A stretch of DNA of 30,650 nt from Prasinococcaceae sp. CCMP 1430 (GCA_013416795.1 RQSC01000025.1:1-30650), one strand, 5' to 3'. Positions 9,673 to 20,000 are shown, counted from the first letter of the stretch. Numbers and translations: made by a program. Notes: generated from the sequence alone by a model not told the origin.

Positions 9673-11424
9673 ATGGCGCGCGGACGCGCGCGCGCAGCGG
9701 CGGCGGTGGCGCCTGCAGCGTTTGCGTTGGCTGCAGCGGCGTGTGTGCTGTGTCCTGCCCGCGTTGGCGCGGCGCGCGTGGGGGCACCTCGACTGGTGGC
9801 CGCGGTCGCAGAGGCGGCGCGCTTCGATCCAGCCGCGCCCCCAGTTCGTACGCGGGTCGAGTCGCTTCCAGGCGTCGGCTCGCTCGCTGCTGCTGGCCTC
9901 GTCATCGACACAGGATACCTCAACGCTGGAGCTGCGCCTGACGCGAGCAAAGGCACCATGTTTTTTCACTACTGGTGCGCAGCCTCTGCAGAGGTGGCAG
10001 CCGACGCATCGAGCCCCGTGATGCTGTGGTACAACGGCGGGCCCGGAGCGTCCTCGCTCTTTGGCATGCTCCAGGAGTTCGGCCCGCTGCTGCTGACTGC
10101 CGAGTCCTACGACGACGCGCACTCGAAGACGGGCGTGCCAACTCCGCAGGCGAATCCGTATGCGTGGACGCGCTTCGCCACAGTGTGCGCCATCGACTCG
10201 CCACCGCCGATGGGCCTAAGCTACTGCACCGCTGAGGGCCCCTCCGCGGGCCCGCGCTCGTGCGGTGCGTGGCGCGACTCCTCCGTCGCTGCAGCGAACC
10301 GCGCGGCGTACGGCGCGCTCGTGCGCGACGCCTTTCCCGAGTGGACCAAGGCCACCCCGCTGGGCAAGCCCACCTTCGTGGTCGGCGAGTCGTACGCGGG
10401 TATTTATGTTCCCACGTTCGTCTCCAAGCTAATGGACAGCCCTGTCGATGGCCTTGCTCTGCAAGGCTTCGCCGTTGGTGACGGCATGACCGGCTGTTCG
10501 CCATCAGATGGAAAGCCTCCCGACTACTGTGTCAACTTGACCAACGTAGGCCTCTTCGCCTATCCGAACTCTCTGCCCGGTCCCCGTTACGATGTCGAAT
10601 TCTTCCACGGCCACTCGCAGTTCAGCGAGCGCACATACCGAGACATCCTGAACGCCTGCACAGACGCTGAGCTCGATGGCGAAGACCTGCCGCTGTCGGT
10701 CGAGTGCGCGGCCGCCGTCGCTCGCATGTCGGAGGAAGTGGGGAGCTTCTACCCATATCAGCTGCTGCAGGCGTGCCCATCGCCCAAAGCCGTGGGCGCC
10801 GCACACGTTGACCGCCACGGCGCCAATATGGCGCTGCGTGTGCGCAAGCTGCAGCGCACTACAGCTGGCGCTAGGGCCGCTCACGCCGCGCGCGTGAGCC
10901 CCGGCGACGGCGACGGTGGGGTCGGCTCGCCCTGCCTCGCAGACGCCATGCCCGACTGGCTGTTGCTAGAAAAGACGCTAGCGGCCATCGGCGCCCCGGC
11001 GAATAGCTCCTTCAACAATGTCGACAATGGCATTGGTTTCGACTACACCACTGACCAGACCTTCGTGGGGCCCATTTATAAGCGGGCGCTCGCCAAGGGA
11101 CTGCGCGTGCTCGTGTACGAGGGTGACAGCGACGCGTGCGGTCTGGAAACGGCTCCCAATGAGGACACCTTCGTCAAGTATTTCGACGAAATCGGCCTGC
11201 AGCAGACGCGTCCGTGGCGGCCGTGGCGCACGCTGGACGGCGTGGCACAGGCTGGGTACTCGATGGGCTGGTCGAACGATCAGGCTTTGTTCGCAAGCAT
11301 CCGTGGGGCTGGGCATTTGGTGCCGTTGGACAGGCCCGCGGCGGCCTACGCGCTCATGAGCGGGTTCATCCTGAACAAGCAGGGGGTCGGCGCGACGGCC
11401 ACCGGTCCTGCTGAGCTTCGCTGA
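9673..11424 (+). CDS. Secreted or vacuolar serine carboxypeptidase (peptidase family S10)
   Basis: Predicted 583-aa alpha/beta-hydrolase that removes C-terminal residues from peptides. The open frame runs further upstream, but that part is antisense to the TPR gene; the ATG at 9673 starts a clear signal peptide (Arg-rich n-region, then about 20 Ala/Val/Leu residues). Family marks: WYNGGPGASSLFG at the oxyanion region; catalytic Ser240 in VVGESYAGIYVP; catalytic Asp487 in YEGDSDACG; catalytic His548 in GAGHLVPLDRP. All three triad residues are present, so the enzyme should be active. There are several N-glycosylation sequons (for example NLT, NSS), consistent with lysosome/vacuole or secretory residence. 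The length is somewhat above the family norm because of an insert around residues 380-430. It converges on gyrB. Confidence 0.94.
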   Translation: MARGRARAAAAVAPAAFALAAAACVLCPARVGAARVGAPRLVAAVAEAARFDPAAPPVRTRVESLPGVGSLAAAGLVIDTGYLNAGAAPDASKGTMFFHYWCAASAEVAADASSPVMLWYNGGPGASSLFGMLQEFGPLLLTAESYDDAHSKTGVPTPQANPYAWTRFATVCAIDSPPPMGLSYCTAEGPSAGPRSCGAWRDSSVAAANRAAYGALVRDAFPEWTKATPLGKPTFVVGESYAGIYVPTFVSKLMDSPVDGLALQGFAVGDGMTGCSPSDGKPPDYCVNLTNVGLFAYPNSLPGPRYDVEFFHGHSQFSERTYRDILNACTDAELDGEDLPLSVECAAAVARMSEEVGSFYPYQLLQACPSPKAVGAAHVDRHGANMALRVRKLQRTTAGARAAHAARVSPGDGDGGVGSPCLADAMPDWLLLEKTLAAIGAPANSSFNNVDNGIGFDYTTDQTFVGPIYKRALAKGLRVLVYEGDSDACGLETAPNEDTFVKYFDEIGLQQTRPWRPWRTLDGVAQAGYSMGWSNDQALFASIRGAGHLVPLDRPAAAYALMSGFILNKQGVGATATGPAELR

Positions 11425-11674
11425 CCGGCAAGGCGTACTTCTCGCATCTTTCGGGCCCGCCAGGTCTTCGCTGCCGCTCGGGTGTGCGCGCTCGTCGCCA
11501 TCACGAAAGGCGCGCACAGCGGACGGCCAAACGTAATAATCAAAGCACCTATTCAACGACCCGAGTGGCGGCCTTCCTGCAAAGTGGGCCGGGCGCGCTG
11601 GACTCGCTACGCGGCGATGAGCAACGCCGCTCCTCTGTGCTGAAGTGATTACGCGGTAGTGGATCGGTCCATCA

Positions 11675-14174
11675 TCAGATATCTAGTTCCTCGCGGCTCA
11701 TACTCGCCGCCTCGCTCACGATGAGGTCCTTTCGCGGCGCCACCTTTGGCCCCATGACGAGGCTAATGGTGTCGTGCGCTTCGGCGATGTCCTCAACGGT
11801 GAGGCGTTTGAGTCGACGGCGCGCCGGGTCGAGCGTGGTGGACCAAAGCTGTTCGGGCATCATCTCGCCGAGGCCCTTGAAGCGCTGCAGCGTGTATTTT
11901 GCGCCGCCTAACGTGGCCAAGTAGGGCTGCAGCTCCGACTCGGTGTAGCAGTAGTGCTCCCGTTCCGCCGCAGCCGCCGCCGAGCATGTGACCTTGTAGA
12001 GCGGGGGCATGCCAACATAGACGCGCCCGGTCTCGAAGAGCTCGCGCTGGTAGCGGAAAAGAAATGTGAGCAGCAGCGTCCGAATGTGCGCACCGTCGAC
12101 GTCGGCGTCGGTGAGAATGATGATTTTGCCATAGCGCAAAGCGTCCTCGTTCAGCTCCTCACCCTTCAGCCCAAGCCCAAGCGCAGTGATGAGGTTCTTG
12201 AGCTCCTCGTTCTTGTACACCTTCGAGTCATCCACCCGCTCGACGTTGAGGATCTTGCCACGCAGTGGCAAAACCGCCTGCGTGTGCCGGTCGCGCCCCT
12301 GCTTGGTCGACCCGCCAGCGGAGTCGCCCTCAACGATGAAGATCTCGGTGTCCTCGCGCTTTCCGCTCGCACAGTCGGACAGCTTGCCGGGCAGCGTGGT
12401 GGACTTCAGAACTGTCTTGCGGCGCACCATGTCGCGCGCGCGGCGCGCCGCCTCGGCGGCGCGCGCAGCGGCAGTAGCCTTGGCAACGATGGCGTCCAGA
12501 GTGCTGCGGCTCACCTGCGCGCCCAGGAAGTTTCCGAGAGCCTCGCTGACCACCGCGTCGACAGCGCGCCGCGCCTCGGGGTTGCCCAGCCGCGTCTTTG
12601 TTTGCCCCTCAAACTCGGGGTTTGGCACGCGCACGCTCACAATTGCAGTGAGCCCCTCGCGCACGTGCTCGCTGCTAAGGTTGGCGTCGCTCTCCCGCAG
12701 CTTGCCCGCAGTGCGCGCGGCAGCGTTGACAGTGCGCGCAACGGACGCCTTGAGCGCATCGATGTGCACGCCGCCATCCGTCGTGCGGATCGAGTTTGCG
12801 TATCCCAGCAGACTGTCAGAGTACGCGTCGGAGCTCCATTGCAGCACGGCCGTCACGCCAATGCCGCCGGATTCACCCGAGCATACAACCGCATCGTGCA
12901 GCGGATCGCGGTCGCGGTTGAGCCATGCCATGTAGTCGCGCAGGCCACCGGGGAAGGCGTACTCAACCTCGCGTAGCGTGGGCTTCTCGGTGGCGAACGT
13001 GATCGCCATGCGGTCGTTGAGGAAAGCCAGCTCGCGCAGCCGCGCACCGATGGTCTTCGGGTCGAAGCGTGTCGTCGTCTTGAAGATCTCGGGATCGGGC
13101 CAGAAACGCACGCGCGTGCCCGTGTGGCCTTTAGACATGCCCTCGGGTAGCGGGCCGCGCTGCAGTGCGCCAAGCGGCACGCCGCGCACATACTCTTGCA
13201 CGTGCGAGGCGCCGTCACGCCACACGGTTACCTCGAGGCGCTCGCTGAGGGCGTTGGTCACGCTCGCACCCACACCGTGCAACCCACCGCTGACCGAGTA
13301 GCCCGACTCCTCGCCGCCGAACTTGCCGCCCGCGTGCAGCTTCGTGAAGACCGTCTCGACGCCCGTCAAGCCCGTCACGGGGTGCACGTCCGTTGGGATA
13401 CCACGGCCGTCGTCAACGACCGACGCCGAGCCGTCCGCGTGCAGCGTCACGCGCACACTGGTTGCCTCGCCTGCCTGCACCTCATCGACAGCTGTGTGGT
13501 TGCGCGCAGCACGCGCGCGTCAGCCGCAGTCTTGCGCTCGTGCCTGAACAAGGGCCCCAGGGTTTCGGCGGGTGTGTCCTGGAGCGCACATTCAAAACGC
13601 ATGCCGCACAGGCGGGGGTGCGGGGCGCACGCACCGTTGTCCACGATCTCGTACACGAGATGATGCAGCCCACGCGGCCCAGTCGAGCCGATGTACATGC
13701 CTGGGCGCATGCGCACAGGTTCGAGCCCCTCAAGCACGCGCAACTGCTGCGAGCCGTATTCGCCACCAGCTGCCGCCGCCGCTTCGCTCGCGCTCGGCTG
13801 CGCAGCCGCCGCGCTCGCCCACACATGCCGCGCGCCGCGCGCTGCACGCGGCGGTGCGACGGCCGCCGCCGCGCCGCCAGCAGCAGATGCGGCGCCGCTG
13901 TGCCATCGCTGCGCGACGGGCGGCCGCCGCCATGCCGCCGCCGCCGCCGCCGCGCCGCCCTCTGCCAAGATCGGGCCGGGTGCCTCAATGAGGGTCAGAA
14001 GCGCGCGCGGAGAGGGGGGAGAAGCGGGGGGGGGGCAGGGGCGCCGCGCGCTGCCACTGTGGCACAGCTTGCCCCACCCCACCCCCCCCGTGCCGCGCCC
14101 GCCACACACCGAAAGTGCGCAAATCAAAATCAAAATCACGAGGCGGGCTGGGCGCCCTTCGCCCGTGCGCCCAT
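11675..14174 (-). CDS. gyrB: DNA gyrase subunit B, nuclear-encoded and probably organelle-targeted; split by introns
   Basis: Type IIA topoisomerase B subunit that supplies ATPase and Toprim domains for negative supercoiling, here probably in plastid and/or mitochondrion. The main exon (13491-11675) carries [30 protein letters not shown] and DADVDGAHI, and ends in LDI as gyrases do. The ATPase N-terminus ([20 protein letters not shown], then EIVDN) is in another frame at 13758-13635. A 143-nt intron, 13634-13492 (donor GTGCGT, acceptor CACAG), joins them to read [11 protein letters not shown], restoring the conserved Asn/Glu box. The start is uncertain: no ATG precedes YGSQQ in frame. A frame-consistent model uses ATG 14174 with an 83-nt T-rich intron 14139-14057 and adds an Ala/Arg/Pro-rich presequence (757 aa total). 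An ATG at 13933 with a 91-nt intron is an alternative. Confidence 0.93.
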
Positions 14175-14309
14175 ACCAGGTCTGACCCGTAGTATTTGCG
14201 AATCCGCCGAGTGACCGTGTTCGTCCGGCGTTCTGTTGCGACTGTGCCCGGTCAGACCCATTCTGACCCGGTCTACTTCTACTTCCATTCCGCTGATCCG
14301 TTCTGGGGC
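14175..14309. promoter_or_regulatory. Divergent promoter between gyrB and the FAD monooxygenase gene
   Basis: Compact region with clustered TGACCC elements: GTCTGACCCG at about 14180, TCAGACCC at 14252 and CATTCTGACCCGG at 14259-14271. The last differs at one base from the element at 5356-5368 in the SET/HVA22 divergent region. The role is inferred from position and recurrence. Confidence 0.35.
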
Positions 14310-15970
14310 ATGCTGTGGATCGAGCGCATGTGGCCACACGCGGCGCAGCGAGCGCAGCGTGCGCGCTGCAGGCCGGCCGGCGTCGTCGCTGACGCCCTCC
14401 GCGACGACAGCCGCTGCTTCAGCTCGGCGCCGCTGCGGTCCAACATGAGCAGGGAGGGCTTCCTGGACGCCATCGCGCGCGTCAGCACCCGTCTGCGGGC
14501 GAGGGCAAGGAAAAAAATCCCGCCGCGGGCGCAGGGCTCGACGTGGCTGTCGTCGGAGCCGGGCCCGCCGGGCTCGCCACGGCGCACGCTCTGCTGTCGG
14601 ACGCTGCTGGCGCCAACGTGTCGAGTGTCACCATTTTCGAGCGGCGTGAAGAGCTCGAGGATGCGGTTGGGGGAGGGATCCAACTCAACGGCGGTGCGGC
14701 CATCCTCGCTCGCCTGGGACTGCTCGACGACTCGCGAATCACCGAGGTGCTGCTGCCCTGCAAACGCGTTCGCAGCCGACTCTGCCTGCGCGGCGACCTG
14801 ACAGCGATTGACGTGGACGTGCCCGCCGCGATGACGCGATGGCCAGACGCGGCGGAGCTCGCCGCGCGGCCGGGCCGAGAGGCGCTGGCATTCTGCTCAA
14901 TGCGCGGAGCGCTGCAGGGCGCCCTCGCGGAGACGCTGCCAGAAGCTGCCACGCTACGCTTAGGTTCCAACCTCTCAAGTGCGCGCGAGAACGCCAACGG
15001 AGGTGCCACGCTCACATTTGCAGATGGTAGCGAGGAGAGCTTCGATCTCGTCGTTGGCGCCGACGGCATAGGCAGCGCTGTACGCAGGTCACTCGCGGCC
15101 GGCGCAGCCACCAACGGCAGCGCTCGTGCGCCCGAGGCTGAGTACTCGCGCATCAGGTTGCTCCTTGGGGTCACCCCCGCTGATGAGGAGCAGTCTGGCG
15201 GACGGTCCGTCCGCCCCGCGTCTGAGCGCGCGGAGATGCATCAGTGGTTTGGCGATGGCGCCTACGCCCTGCTCGCTTCGTACCGTGGCGTGGGCGGCAG
15301 GCTGTATGACCAGGTGGTGGTGTGTGAACGTGACGACACGGAACGCGAGGAGAATGCGTCGTATGAGCGTCGTGCAGGAACGCCTGAAGAGGCGCGCGAG
15401 GCGCTCATCGCATCCGCGCGGGCCGCGCGCTTGCCGAAGGAGCTGCTGGACGTAGCGATGCGCTCGGAGAGGGTCATCGAGGTCGGCGCGCACTGGCACG
15501 ACATCGGAGTCCCGTGGACCTCGCCTCTCGGCTCGATGGTCCTGCTGGGCGACGCAGCGCACGCAATGCCGCCGTTTCTGGGGCAGGGCTGCAATCAGGC
15601 GATGCAGGTGCGCGCAGGCACCCCACCGCGCGCGCGCGCTGCGGCGCGGTGCTGCTGAGCATTGCGTTCCGAGTGCCTTGAGCTGACGTCCTCCGCTTCG
15701 CTATCCGCTGCGCGCGCGCCGTGCCAGGACGCGTGGAGCCTCGCTGAATCGCTCGCTTCGGAGCAGACCCTCCTGAGTGCCACGCGGCGGTACGAGTCGT
15801 CGCGCAGGGAGGCCGTCGAGCCCGTGCTGCAGAAGAGTCGCTTCATCGGATGGCTCGAGACCCAGAGCGGCAGCCTGGGCACGCTTGCACGCGACGCCGC
15901 CCTGACCGCCGCGGGAAAGCTGGGCGTGGCAGAGTTCATCTTCGTGGACGGCGCCGTGCCGAGGGTGTAA
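14310..15970 (+). CDS. FAD-dependent monooxygenase (aromatic hydroxylase/zeaxanthin epoxidase-like superfamily), three exons proposed
   Basis: Flavoprotein hydroxylase or epoxidase; the substrate cannot be told. Exon 2 has the Rossmann motif [15 protein letters not shown], the [14 protein letters not shown] motif, and [21 protein letters not shown] (GD motif). The last intron, 15608-15727 (120 nt, donor GTGCGC), is clear: joining gives [14 protein letters not shown], the usual continuation. At the 5' end the FAD frame lacks an ATG. Splicing 14490 to 14535 (44-nt intron, donor GTCTGC) joins an upstream frame starting at ATG 14310 (or 14328, 14445), giving [12 protein letters not shown]. That leader is Arg/Ala-rich and contains RCFSSAP, which resembles a mitochondrial presequence. 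The model totals 498 aa. Confidence is high for the family, moderate for the start. Confidence 0.85.
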
Positions 15971-16139
15971 GAGCATGGGTGCGTTCCTCACAAGCCTGTC
16001 TGTGCTCGTCCCGACAGATCTCAAAGTCTGCTGTGAATTCAGATGCAGACGCTCGCATGTGGCCACATTTTGGATATGCTCAGGTGGATAAACACACGGC
16101 GCGCGGCCTGCGCCCCCCCCACCCTGCGGGGGTAGAGCG

Positions 16140-16556
16140 ATGGCGCCCAAGCGCGCGCGCCGCGCGGCCGCCACCGCCGCAGGCGGCGACGGCGAGGGCA
16201 TGGGCGCGGCCGTGCCAGACGAGGCGGACGTGGCGCGCATGCGCGAGCGCATCCTCGCGCTGGTGCGGGCGCGCGGTCCTGCCAAGTCCTGCTGACCCAG
16301 CGAGGCGCCGCGCGGTGTCTCCGCCGCGCGCGCAGAGTGGTATCCGCTCATGCCTGCCGCCCGGGAGGCCGCGCGCAGGCTGGCGAAGGAGGGGACGCTC
16401 GAGATCCTGCAAAAGGGCGCGCCCGTTGACCCAGATAGCTTCAAAGGGCCCATCAGGCTCAGAGCGCTCCCTCCCGCAGCCGTCATCGGCCGCGCAGACG
16501 ACTCGGCGCGCGGAGATGACGCCGAGGCGGCCGCCAAGCGGCAGCGCAAGCGGTGA
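16140..16556 (+). CDS. DUF3253 domain protein, candidate selenoprotein (in-frame UGA at 16293-16295)
   Basis: From ATG 16140 the frame reads 51 codons, meets TGA, then continues without another stop to TGA 16554-16556 (138 residues counting Sec52). Before the UGA is RERILALVRARGPAKSC; after it come PSEAPRG, EWYPLMPAAREAARRLAKEG, ILQKGAPVDP and FKGPIRLR. Together these form one whole DUF3253 domain (winged-helix-like, function unknown; related proteins usually show a K-T-I-C-P-S-E motif). The UGA falls exactly on the conserved Cys of CPSE. A SECIS-like hairpin follows 10 bases after the stop. Cys51 directly precedes Sec52, a potential redox pair. The N-terminus and C-terminus are basic, possibly nuclear. 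Without Sec insertion the product would be a 51-aa stub. An intron removing the UGA would also remove the conserved motif, so I judge readthrough as Sec more likely. Confidence 0.8.
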
Positions 16557-16565
16557 CACCACCGC

Positions 16566-16658
16566 GGCTCCCCCTCTTCCGACATGACGGCAGCTCGCAA
16601 AGGCACTCCTGCGGCAGGCAATGCAGCTGGCAGCCCGACGCGGGGAGGTTGGGGAGGC
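16566..16658 (+). promoter_or_regulatory. Putative form-2 SECIS element in the 3' UTR of the DUF3253 gene
   Basis: Hand folding gives all SECIS parts in register. Helix I: 16576-16580 with 16644-16648, and 16568-16573 with 16651-16656. A symmetric 4-nt internal loop follows. The non-Watson-Crick quartet is TGAC (16585-16588, within ATGA) opposite CGAC (16636-16639). Helix II: 16589-16598 with 16626-16635 (two mismatches). Unpaired AAA lies at 16599-16601, 11 nt after ATGA. An apical mini-stem CCTG/CAGG (16608-16611/16615-16618) closes a CGG loop, as in form 2. It lies about 290 nt beyond the UGA, a workable distance. Confidence 0.75.
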
Positions 16659-17064
16659 GGAGAGGGGGACCTGGAGCGGCGCGCCCCGGCACGCGCGCAT
16701 CGCCCCGCGAGCGCCGCTGGGGTCACGTTAGGGTTAGAATTCGAATAATTCAGGTATTGAGTCATGTAGGGTTTAGTCTCAACGTTGACTCGTAGGAAGA
16801 ATATCCAAAACACGGATCGTTTGCGAGTGATTCCATTTCCGTGAAAATCGAATGGGGTCTGATACGAGAGGCGCGCTGCGGCGCGCGCGCGACAATTGGC
16901 AGCGCGGAGCGCACGGCGGGGCGGCGGCGCGCGGCGCCACACGCAGCGCGGCACGGAGGAGCAGGCGGAGGTGGCCGAGGCCGAGGCCGGCAGCCGCGTA
17001 CTGCGCAGAGCTGCTGGGTCGCCAGCGGCGCCGAGAGGTCTGCGCGCGCGCCCGGACGCGGAGG
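16659..17064. other. Intergenic stretch upstream of the RetSat fusion, with telomere-like fragments
   Basis: GTTAGGGTTAG at 16726-16736 and TAGGGTTTA near 16767 resemble degenerate telomere units. The part from about 16735 to 16860 is markedly AT-richer than its surroundings and includes GGGTCTGA near 16855, the reverse complement of the TCAGACCC promoter motif at 14252. Open frames from 16852 onward are low-complexity Arg/Ala/Gly and not convincing as protein. Confidence 0.4.
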
Positions 17065-20000
17065 ATGGCGGCGGCGGGGAGAACGTGTTCGCGGAGACGG
17101 TGCTTGCTAAGGATGGTGTGCTGTTGGCACGGCGTCGCCGCGGCAGCGCGCGCCGCTGAGAGGGAGCAGCGCGACGCGCCGCTTGCGGCGCGCAACGCCC
17201 CCGCAGGTGGGCGCGCGGGTCTACGCCGGGAGCTCAGCAGTCCGCCATGGGCGTCACATTCGGATTGCGCCGCGAGCGTGTTGGTCGCTGGAAGTGAGCC
17301 TCGCGACGTCCGCTTTCGTGGCGGGCACAGTGGGCGCGCTGCTCGCGCGGGGCGGCGAGAGGGCACGCGGGCACGCGCTTTTCCTGGGTGTTTTCGGCGC
17401 TATGCAGCTGGTTGACGCATCGCTGTGGTACGAGGCCGCACACGCGGAAGGTGGGCTGGCCGCATGCACATTACATAACCGCCTCGCCACGCGTGCTGGA
17501 ATCTCGATCATCGCGCTTGAGCCCGTGGCCGCGCTGTTCGGCGCGAGCGCAGCCGCGGGACGCAAGAATGGGCCGAACCCGTTCGTCGCCGGTGCGTACG
17601 TCCTGTTTTATCTGGTGTCTCCGCTCGTTGGCTCGGCGTTGCTCTCGCCAATTGAGGTCGCTCCGAGCTCAACTGCGCAGTCTTGCGCGTCCGGGGGGGT
17701 CGAGGGCCCACCGGGCGTCGAGCGCGCCCTGCCGGTCGTGCGGGATTGCAAGCGATTTCCGACGCGCGGGCTCCTTCTGGATCTGAGCGCTCCGGCCGTG
17801 TGCTCGACAGTGACGCCTGGAGGGCATCTCCAGTACGGCGGCATGGACATAGTGTATCATAACCTGCTCACGCCACCGGAATGGGGGCTCGAGGAGGTGT
17901 CGGTGTGCGAGCTGGCGCCGGGTGAGCTGTGCGAGGGCGGTGCAGCGACGTTTTTCGGCAGCAGAGAAATCCCGCTCGGGCTGAGGCTCGCGTACCTGCT
18001 CGGCATGGTCATCCCGTACCTGCAGGTGAAGCCCCGCGCCGCGGGCTTCGCGCATGGCACCATCCTCACTGGCACCTGGATGATTGGTTACTTCTCTGAC
18101 GCCCACGCTTCGGTGTGGTGCCTCGCGAACGTGGCTCAGGGTCTGCTCATGCTGGCCGAACCTGCGATTTGGCCCGGCCTGCCCAAGGACGGCACGTTCC
18201 CGCCCCTTGCTCTTGCCGAGGGCCCCACTGGCGCGGCCACGATGTCGTCTGACGACTCAGAATCAGACGCCGGCGGGGAAAGCCCGGGCGGTGCCGCCCA
18301 GGTGTTTGCGGCCTCCGTGACGCCACCCTCTCCGACGCCTGCGTCATCGCCCGCGTCGGACGCGACGGCCAAGCTTGCCGAGCCGCACCCGCCGCCGCTA
18401 CCCCCGAGGGTGAAGGAGAAGCGCTACCCATTCCGCGAGAAGGAGTTGCCCGAAGATCTGGATGCCGTCATAATCGGCAGCGGCATCGGTGGACTCGCCC
18501 TCGGGGCACTCCTCGCCAAAGCTGGGCAGAAGGTACTCGTCCTCGAGGCGCATTACAGGCCTGGCGGCTGCACTCACGCGTTCACTGAGATCGGCGAAAA
18601 CATCTTCGATTCGGGCATCCACTACGTGGGCGGCGCGAAGGGACCAATGCGCACGCTCCTGTCGCACGTGTGCGCGCACCCTATCGAGCTGGCCTTCATG
18701 GGCTCCGAGAAAGACGGATACACGTACGATTTGTTCGACATGGGCGACGGTGCCCAGCCGCTGTACAGCTATCGCGCTGGAGAGTTGATTGAATCGCTCA
18801 CGGAGCGATTCCCGCACGAGGCCGATGGCATTCGCAGCTACATCAAGGACGTGCGCGGGGGTGGTATCCTCGACAACGGCGTGGTTCTGTCCAAGATGCT
18901 ACCCGACGGCAAGAGCGTGCCCTGTGCAGGTCGCTTGCGATCGTGGCTGTGGTCGAAGGTGCGCGCGCGTTCACCCGAGGTCACCGCGCGAGACAAAATT
19001 GCCGAGTACGTCAAGGATCCGGTGCTGCGAGCACTGCTCAGCGGCGGCCAGATGATCGACTGGAATTTGGCACCCGGCGAGGTGTCGTGGCACGTGAGCG
19101 CGGGCATGCTCAACTATTACTTTGACGGCGGCCTCTATCCCGCGGGCAGCTCGAACACCATCCCACAGGCGATCATCCCCGTCATCGAGGCAGCTGGCGG
19201 CAAGGTCATGTGCAGCGCCCCTGTGAGCGAGATCCTCGTCGAAGAAGAGGCCGACGACGGGACGCTGCGCGCGGTCGGCGTCAAGCTGGCGCGGGGCGGG
19301 AAGGTGGTGCGTGCCAGGCAGGTGGTGTCCGCGGCAGGATATGTCAACACCTACCAGCGTTTCCTCACCGAGGAGGTGCGCGCTCGAGCGGGAATTACCC
19401 ACCCCGAGCGCGTGTTGAGCAACCTCAGGCTCAGCCACAGTCACGTCTGCGCTTATATTTCGCTGAACGGGCCGCCGGAGGACTTCGACCTCGGACCGGC
19501 GAACATACACAGCATGCCGGCGCTCTCGCACTACGACTACGACATACAGGCGATGCAGGACGCATTTTACGCCGACCCGTTCTGCCAGGAGGAGCTCGGA
19601 GGTTGCCTTATGACCCTGACCTGCCCGAGCGCGAAGGACCCTCGATATGCCGACGACTTGCCAGGGCGCTCAAACGTCCTGCTACTCATCGAGGGCTTGC
19701 ACGAGTGGTTCGAGCAGTACGCGAGCTCGAAGCACGGCCGCCGCGACGAGGGCTACACCGAGCTGAAGAGGCGGTTTGAGCCCATGTTTCTGGAGCGGCT
19801 GTATCGCTACTACCCGAAGACACGCGATAAGATCACGCACCTGGAGATTTCCACACCGCTCTCCGCCGCTCACTTCATTAACTCTCCCGGTGGAGCGTCC
19901 TACGGACTGGACTGGCGGCCCGAACACTTCGAGGAGGACCTCCACGAGGAGGCTTTCAGCCCGACCGTTCGCGGCATCGACGGTTGCTACGTCACCGGCG

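Noticed and set aside
16276-16300. Tiny intron (GTCCTG...CCCAG) that would remove the in-frame UGA of the DUF3253 gene
   Set aside because: Only 25 nt long, far below other introns here, and it would delete the AKSC-PS part of the conserved motif, while direct reading through UGA keeps the domain intact.
16554-16556. Second UGA as another Sec codon
   Set aside because: Sequence beyond it has no domain character and forms the SECIS hairpin; it is best read as the true stop.
16080-16700. 206-aa minus-strand frame opposite the DUF3253 gene
   Set aside because: Arg/Cys/Pro-rich antisense sequence without motifs; the plus strand carries a clear domain.
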